64,000 nucleotides of DNA from Kitasatospora aureofaciens (GTDB lineage Bacteria; Actinomycetota; Actinomycetes; Streptomycetales; Streptomycetaceae): NCBI GenBank assembly GCA_000720845.1, contig JODU01000017.1:1-64000 (forward strand), in the 5' to 3' direction. How positions within the stretch are numbered: the stretch's first letter is position 1; the number at the start of each line of letters is the position of its first letter. Position numbers and translations under genes: made by a program. The notes under the pieces were generated by a model. The model was not told where the DNA came from and made no database searches. It saw nothing but the letters and a program-made list of their open reading frames with translations. Shown here one piece after another: positions 59,611-64,000 of this stretch.

Positions 59611-60006
59611 GTGCCCGGAATCGACGAGAGTCTGCTGGAAGCCATGCGACTGCCCGGCGCGCGCGGCGCGTCCCTGGTCGACTGGATCAGCGGGCTCGCC
59701 CTCGGCGCCGTCGGCGAGGCGCCGGGCGGCGACTGGGAGGCGACCGCCGCGGAGACGGCGGAGCTGGGCCGGCACGTCGCGGAGAGCGGCTCCCTGGCGA
59801 TGGGCGGCACCGCCGAGCCCGGGAAGGAGCCCCCGGTCGAGGACCTGATCGCCACCACCGGCGACGCCTACCACCTGCTCAGGTTCGTCAGCACCCCGTT
59901 CGACAGCACCGTCTTCCTCCACCTGTGGCTGGACCGCCACGACGGGAACCTCGCCCTGGCCCGCATCCGGCTGGCCGAGATGGCGGACCGGCTGGTGCTC
60001 GGATGA
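59611..60006 (+). CDS. Roadblock-like protein, first gene of cassette
   Basis: A 131-residue protein that aligns with the 61401-61775 product: GARGASLVDWISGLALGAVG matches GATAVALVDYTSGMALGTLG, and VEDLIATTGDAYHLLRFV, then FLHLWLDRHDGNLALARIRL, match the same positions there. The fold is most likely roadblock/LC7 type. GTG 59611 follows GGGGAGGGG. Its stop overlaps the next gene's ATG. Confidence 0.75.
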   Translation: MPGIDESLLEAMRLPGARGASLVDWISGLALGAVGEAPGGDWEATAAETAELGRHVAESGSLAMGGTAEPGKEPPVEDLIATTGDAYHLLRFVSTPFDSTVFLHLWLDRHDGNLALARIRLAEMADRLVLG

Positions 60007-60797
60007 CCCGGGTGACGACCACCTGGGCCACGCACGGGACGACGTCGGAAGCCCTCGGTGCCCTCGCGGCCGAAGGGGCGACCGGTGCCCTGTCGGGCGA
60101 GCGGGGCATCGTCTACCTCTCGGCCGGCCGCGTCGTGCACGTGGAGTCGGCCCTGACGCCCGACCTCGGCGCGCTGCTCACCCGCAGCGGCGCGGTCCCG
60201 CCGGACGGCTGGTGGGACGCGGTCGACCGGGGCGGCGCCCAGCACCGGGTCGGCCACCGGCTCGTGGACAGCGGCAGGCTCGCCGCGGGCGCGCTGGAGG
60301 TCTGCCACCTGGGCGCACTGTTCGACGCCGCGTACTTCGTGCTGGCCCACGACACGCGCGCCCGGCGCTTCCGGCCCGGCGCGGTGCACTGGCTCGGCGC
60401 GGTCCGCTCCGTCCCGGTGGACGTCGTCGTCCGCGAGTCCGGGCGCCGGCGTGCCCTGCTGGACCGGATCTGGCCCGACCCCGCCATCGACACCCAGCCC
60501 CTGGCCCGGGTGCCGGGCACGGACACCGCCGAGCTGCCCGTGCGGCGCGGTCGCACCCTGACCCAGGTCGACGGCGTACGCACCGCCGCCCAGATCGCGT
60601 CGGCGCTCGCCTGCCGCACCTACCACACCCTGGTCGAACTGCGGCGTCTGGCGGCCGACGGCCTCGTCCGTGCCGCGCCACCCGCGGCCCCGTCCCCTCC
60701 CACCGGTCCCCCCGGCCCCGAACCGCGGTCGGTCGTGTGGGACGACCCCGACACGGCCCTGCTGCGACGGCTTCGAGACGCCTTGGAGGCCCTGTGA
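60003..60797 (+). CDS. DUF4388/PATAN-like protein in roadblock cassette
   Basis: A 264-residue protein. The first 80 residues (ALAAEGATGALSGERGIVYL, SAGRVVHVESALTPDLGALL) read like a DUF4388/PATAN domain, found in receiver-linked signalling proteins; a helical/winged end follows (VDGVRTAAQIASALACRTYH and TLVELRRLAADGLV). ATG 60003 overlaps the preceding stop. Coupled to both flanking roadblock genes. Confidence 0.68.
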   Translation: MTRVTTTWATHGTTSEALGALAAEGATGALSGERGIVYLSAGRVVHVESALTPDLGALLTRSGAVPPDGWWDAVDRGGAQHRVGHRLVDSGRLAAGALEVCHLGALFDAAYFVLAHDTRARRFRPGAVHWLGAVRSVPVDVVVRESGRRRALLDRIWPDPAIDTQPLARVPGTDTAELPVRRGRTLTQVDGVRTAAQIASALACRTYHTLVELRRLAADGLVRAAPPAAPSPPTGPPGPEPRSVVWDDPDTALLRRLRDALEAL

Positions 60798-60835
60798 TCC
60801 GCGCGCGCCGCCGGCGCGACGAAAGGAGACTGCTC

Positions 60836-61360
60836 ATGGCCGTCGAGAGCGACGTCCTGGACGAACTGCACCGGCTGCGCAACCGCGTGCCCCAGCTGAC
60901 CGGGTCGCTCGCGGCCACCGTGGACGGACTCGTCCTGGCCCACGACGCGCCGGGCACCGAACCCGAGGGCCTCGCCGCGCTCACCGCGGCCGCCCTCGGC
61001 GTCGCGCACCGCATGGCCGAAGCCACCGCGCGCGGCGGCTTCCGCGAACTGCTGCTGCGCGGGAGCGACGGCTACGTCGCCACATACGCCGCGGGTCCGG
61101 CCGCCGTGCTCACCCTGCTCGCCGACGGCCGGGTCAACGTGGGCCGGCTGCATTTGGAGGGCCGGCGCAGCGGCGCGCGGATCGGGGAACTGGTCGCCGC
61201 CGGGATCGGGGCGGAACGCGGCCGCGCCCCGGCCGACGAGCACGGTGCCGCACTCCCCGCTCAGCCGGCCCGCCCCATCGGCACCCTGCCGGTGCGCACC
61301 CCCCAGCGGCCCGCACACCAGCCCACCCCCCAGGCCGGCGGCCACCACCGGCCGACCTGA
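60836..61360 (+). CDS. Roadblock/LC7-domain protein
   Basis: A 174-residue protein. Residues 5-125 are a roadblock/LC7 domain (VPQLTGSLAATVDGLVLAHD, LAALTAAALGVAHRMAEATA, GYVATYAAGPAAVLTLLAD), then a disordered Pro/Ala/His tail. GAAAGGAG precedes ATG 60836; a GTG at 60794 overlapping the prior stop is less likely. These domains usually regulate small GTPases; none is nearby. Confidence 0.8.
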   Translation: MAVESDVLDELHRLRNRVPQLTGSLAATVDGLVLAHDAPGTEPEGLAALTAAALGVAHRMAEATARGGFRELLLRGSDGYVATYAAGPAAVLTLLADGRVNVGRLHLEGRRSGARIGELVAAGIGAERGRAPADEHGAALPAQPARPIGTLPVRTPQRPAHQPTPQAGGHHRPT

Positions 61361-61400
61361 TCACCGATCGCGTACCGATCACGTCCGGAAAGGAAACACC

Positions 61401-61775
61401 ATGGCCAACCTGGAGACCTCGCTCAAGGAATGCCTCAGCTCCATCGACGGGGCGACCGCCGTCGCGCTGGTCGACTACACCAGCGGAATGGCGCTCGGCA
61501 CCCTGGGCGGCGGCAAGGACTTCAACCTCGAGGTCGCCGCCGCCGGGAACACCGACGTCGTACGGTCCAAACTGCGCACGATGGAGCACCTCGGTCTGAA
61601 GGACGAGATCGAGGACATCCTGATCACCCTGAGCAGCCAGTACCACATGATCCGGCTGCTCAAGGGCCGCGGCGGCAACGGGCTGTTCCTCTACCTGGTG
61701 CTGGACGCGAGCCGCGCCAACCTGGCCATGGCCCGCCACCAGTTGCGCCGCATCGAGAACGAGCTGGAGGTCTGA
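61401..61775 (+). CDS. Roadblock-like protein, last gene of cassette
   Basis: A 124-residue protein with the roadblock-like fold and a pattern shared with the 59611 product (SLKECLSSIDGATAVALVDY, VAAAGNTDVVRSKLRTMEHL, IEDILITLSSQYHMIRLLKG, then LYLVLDASRANLAMARHQL). GGAAAGG precedes ATG 61401. Very similar proteins occur in many streptomycetes to my knowledge, without a known role. A hairpin follows. Confidence 0.78.
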   Translation: MANLETSLKECLSSIDGATAVALVDYTSGMALGTLGGGKDFNLEVAAAGNTDVVRSKLRTMEHLGLKDEIEDILITLSSQYHMIRLLKGRGGNGLFLYLVLDASRANLAMARHQLRRIENELEV

Positions 61776-61813
61776 GCCCGACCGCCCGTTCGCCCGCCGC
61801 GGACCTCGCGGAC

Positions 61814-61859
61814 ACGTCCGGCGCCGGAGCCCCGCCAGGAGGCAGCCGGTGCCGGACGT
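61814..61859. terminator. 14-bp hairpin between roadblock cassette and fprA
   Basis: ACGTCCGGCGCCGG (61814-61827) pairs with CCGGTGCCGGACGT (61846-61859) with one G-U wobble, around an 18-base loop. Placed between convergent genes, it is a likely bidirectional terminator. Confidence 0.65.
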
Positions 61860-61865
61860 CCTGGC

Positions 61866-63230
61866 TCAGGCGCCGCTCTCGCGGAGCATGTCCTCGCGTT
61901 CGACGTACTTCACGCGCTCACGTCCCTGCGGCTCGCCCTGCGCCTTCTCCGCGGCGTCGAGCTTGTACCAGCCGTCCCAGGTGGTGAAGCGGACCTCGCG
62001 CTCGGCGAGGAAGGCGTCCACGGCCTCGGGAGCGGGCGAGGCGGGCGTCTGGAGACGGCCGTTCGCGTAGTCGTCCAGCAGGTTGGCCACCGTCTCGTTG
62101 GCGTCGCCCTTGGTGTGCCCGATCAGGCCGATCGGTCCGCGCCGGATCCAGCCCGTGACGTACGTCGACTGCAGGTGCTCGCCGGACTCCTGGAGGACCC
62201 GGCCGCCCACGTCCGGGACCGTGCCCGTCTGCAGGTCCCAGGGCAGCTTGGGCAGTTGGTCGGACAGGTAGCCGACGGCCCGGTAGACCGCCTGGACGTC
62301 CCAGTCCTTGAACTCGCCGGTGCCCTTGACGTTGCCCGTGCCGTCCAGCTCGGTGCGCTCGGTGCGCAGGCCGACCACCTTGCCGTCCTCGCCGAGGATC
62401 TCCGCGGGCGACTCGAAGAAGTGCAGGAACAGCTTGTGCGGCCGGTCGCCGACGTCGCGGATCGCCCAGTTCTCCAGCGTCTTGGCCACCATGTCGGCCT
62501 GCTTGTTGCCGCGCCGGGTCGCGATCGAACCCTCGTCGTAGTCGATGTCCTCGGGGTCGACTATGACCTCGATGTTGGGGGAGTGGTCCAGCTCCCGCAG
62601 CTCCATCGGGCTGAACTTCGCCTGCGCCGGTCCGCGGCGTCCGAAGACGTGGACCTCCAGCGCCTTGTTGGCCTTCAGCCCCTCGTACACGTTCGGCGGG
62701 ATCTCGGTGGGCAGCAGCTCGTCCGCGGTCTTGGCGAGGACGCGGGCGATGTCCAGGGCGACGTTGCCGACACCGAGGACGGCGACCTTCTCCGCCTCCA
62801 GCGGCCAGGTGCGCGGGAAGTCGGGGTGGCCGTCGTACCAGGCGACGAAGTCGGCCGCGCCGTACGAACCGTCGAGATCGATGCCCGGGAGCGACAGGTC
62901 CCGGTCCGCCGTGGCGCCGGTGGCGAAGATCACACCGTCGTAGAAGGCGCGCAGATCGTCGAGGCTGATGTCGGTGGGGTAGTTCACGTTGCCGAAGAGG
63001 CGGATCTGCGGCTTGTCGAGCACCTGGTGCAGGGCCGTGATGATGCCCTTGATGCGCGGGTGGTCGGGCGCGACGCCGTATCGGATGAGTCCGAACGGGG
63101 CGGGCATGCGCTCGAAGATGTCGATGGAAACACCGGGGTCGGCGGCCACTTCGGACTTGAGCAGGGCGTCGGCGGCGTAGATCCCGGCCGGGCCGGATCC
63201 GACGATGGCTACCCGCAGAGGGCGGGGCAT
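61866..63230 (-). CDS. fprA: FprA-type ferredoxin/flavodoxin-NADP+ reductase
   Basis: A 454-residue flavoprotein of the adrenodoxin-reductase type. FAD motif VAIVGSGPAGIYAADALL; NADPH motif AVLGVGNVALDIARVL; the RYGVAPDHPRIKGI and GWIRRGPIGLIGHTKGDANE segments are diagnostic. It passes electrons from NADPH to ferredoxin for P450 and other oxygenases. ATG 63230 follows AAGGGAA. A candidate iron box lies 47-65 bp upstream. Confidence 0.9.
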   Translation of the reverse strand: MPRPLRVAIVGSGPAGIYAADALLKSEVAADPGVSIDIFERMPAPFGLIRYGVAPDHPRIKGIITALHQVLDKPQIRLFGNVNYPTDISLDDLRAFYDGVIFATGATADRDLSLPGIDLDGSYGAADFVAWYDGHPDFPRTWPLEAEKVAVLGVGNVALDIARVLAKTADELLPTEIPPNVYEGLKANKALEVHVFGRRGPAQAKFSPMELRELDHSPNIEVIVDPEDIDYDEGSIATRRGNKQADMVAKTLENWAIRDVGDRPHKLFLHFFESPAEILGEDGKVVGLRTERTELDGTGNVKGTGEFKDWDVQAVYRAVGYLSDQLPKLPWDLQTGTVPDVGGRVLQESGEHLQSTYVTGWIRRGPIGLIGHTKGDANETVANLLDDYANGRLQTPASPAPEAVDAFLAEREVRFTTWDGWYKLDAAEKAQGEPQGRERVKYVEREDMLRESGA

Positions 63231-63276
63231 GTTCAGGTTCCCTTCGAGCGGTGACAGATCGACTCTCCGGGAAGCC

Positions 63277-63295
63277 TAAGCTAAGGCAAGCCTAA
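63277..63295 (-). promoter_or_regulatory. Candidate iron box (DmdR/IdeR type) upstream of fprA
   Basis: On the minus strand TTAGGCTTGCCTTAGCTTA shares 12 of 19 bases with the IdeR/DmdR consensus TTAGGTTAGGCTAACCTAA; TTAGG-type half-sites continue to 63273. It lies 47-65 bp before ATG 63230, where an iron-sensing repressor could act. Confidence 0.5.
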
Positions 63296-63316
63296 GTCGG
63301 TACGCGGGTCCGGTCT

Positions 63317-63349
63317 ATGAGGTCATAAGCACATCTTATGGGATCTCAT
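63317..63349. promoter_or_regulatory. Nested AT-rich inverted repeat upstream of MFS gene
   Basis: CATAAG (63324-63329) and CTTATG (63335-63340) flank a 5-base centre, with outer arms ATGAG (63317-63321) and CTCAT (63345-63349). In this GC-rich DNA it looks like a MarR- or TetR-type operator about 120 bp before GTG 63472. Confidence 0.5.
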
Positions 63350-63471
63350 GGTTCCGGTTTGGGGTCCGGGTGCGCGTAACGGCCCGGCGCGGGTTTGAAG
63401 CCCTGGTCACGGGTGACGCAGGCGTGGGGACGGAGTGGTGCGTCCTCTGCCGCCTCACGAGGGGAGCCCGT

Positions 63472-64000
63472 GTGCAGCGTCCGGACGACAGCTTGGACCC
63501 CAACCGCTGGCGGGCCCTGTGGGTGACCCTGGTCGCCGGCTTCATGACCCTGCTGGACGTGACGATCGTCGCCGTGGCCCTGCCCTCCATGCAGCAGGGA
63601 CTGCACACCTCGCCGGCGTCCGTGCAGTGGGTCGTCTCCGGCTACGCGCTCGCCTTCGCCCTGACCCTGGTGACCGCGGGCCGGATCGGCGACGCCTTCG
63701 GCAGGCGCCGCGTCTTCCTCGTCGCCCTGGCCGCCTTCGTGCTCTGCAGCGCCGCCGCGGGGGCCGCGCCCGGCATCGGACTGCTGGTGGCCGCCCGGCT
63801 CGCCCAGGGAGTCGCCGCGGGCAGCATCGCGCCGCAGAACTCGGCACTGATCCAGCAACTGTTCCGGGGAGCGGAACGCGGGCGCGCGTTCGGGCTGTTC
63901 GGCGCCACCGTGGGGGTCTCCAGCGCCGTGGGACCCGTCGTCGGCGGTCTGATCCTGGCCCTCGCGGGGCCCGAGGGCTGGCGATGGATCTTCTACGTGA
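63472..64000 (+). CDS. MFS drug exporter, DHA2/EmrB-QacA type (cut by window edge)
   Basis: The first 176 residues of a major facilitator exporter. Helix 1 is TLVAGFMTLLDVTIVAVALP (the LDVTIVxVALP motif of 14-helix DHA2 exporters), then SVQWVVSGYALAFA, the loop 2-3 motif GRIGDAFGRRRVF, and motif C-like GVSSAVGPVVGGLI. GTG 63472 follows GAGGGGAG. The frame is open to the window end. It is divergent from fprA and has an operator-like palindrome upstream. Confidence 0.87.
   Translation, partial: MQRPDDSLDPNRWRALWVTLVAGFMTLLDVTIVAVALPSMQQGLHTSPASVQWVVSGYALAFALTLVTAGRIGDAFGRRRVFLVALAAFVLCSAAAGAAPGIGLLVAARLAQGVAAGSIAPQNSALIQQLFRGAERGRAFGLFGATVGVSSAVGPVVGGLILALAGPEGWRWIFYV

Overview
The window is a very GC-rich actinobacterial chromosome segment, almost certainly Streptomyces. 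Evidence: strong third-position G/C bias in every real gene; frequent GTG starts with GGAGG-type ribosome sites; mycothiol-dependent formaldehyde oxidation (mscR); XRE/DUF397/ATPase and DUF574 genes; DUF5709 and DUF5133 genes; an ATP-grasp RiPP pair of the Streptomyces SAV_5884 type; and roadblock-fold genes. About 67 protein genes are called. I saw no rRNA, tRNA, CRISPR array, insertion sequence or phage. The left edge cuts a cytochrome oxidase gene (minus strand) and the right edge cuts an MFS exporter gene (plus strand).

Layout. 1-10 kb: ctaD fragment, ECF sigma factor with a membrane partner, ABC exporter, mscR plus metallo-hydrolase, two redox enzymes and an L,D-transpeptidase. 10-20 kb: secreted serine protease, PatB-type C-S lyase, F420-type oxidoreductase, a TetR regulon candidate (OB-fold protein, TetR and ATP-grasp-like genes sharing a 9-12 bp operator core), an RpiR regulator and a small kinase. 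19.4-22.5 kb: beta-phosphoglucomutase-type hydrolase translationally coupled to a GH65 phosphorylase. 22.7-30.4 kb: membrane glycosyltransferase-like protein, SpoIIE/PP2C phosphatase, a GH64 beta-1,3-glucanase under a perfect LacI-type palindrome, and a secreted cutinase/PET-hydrolase-type polyesterase. 30.6-40.6 kb: a giant LuxR (LAL) regulator, a PucR regulator and a complete branched-chain-amino-acid-type ABC operon (livFGHMK). 40.7-43.6 kb: DUF574 methyltransferase, XRE regulator, DUF397 protein and a HATPase, a whiJ/abaA-like developmental locus. 44-51.8 kb: ABC exporter, GlxA-type regulator, the RiPP pair (precursor plus ATP-grasp ligase) and a repeat-containing membrane protein. 52-55.6 kb: a three-subunit molybdenum aldehyde oxidoreductase of PaoABC type. 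56-64 kb: hypothetical protein, SDR, YihY/BrkB membrane protein, a four-gene cassette with three roadblock-fold proteins, an FprA-type ferredoxin reductase with an iron-box-like upstream site, and the MFS exporter.

The items I would look at first are the two-gene graspetide-type RiPP locus without an adjacent methyltransferase (48560-49754), the roadblock cassette lacking GTPase and kinase (59611-61775), the PET-hydrolase-like secreted esterase (29486-30406), the TetR operator family (14393-15301), and several perfect palindromes placed at promoters. Functions are inferred from motifs read by eye. No similarity search was run, so gene symbols are given only where the family is clear.
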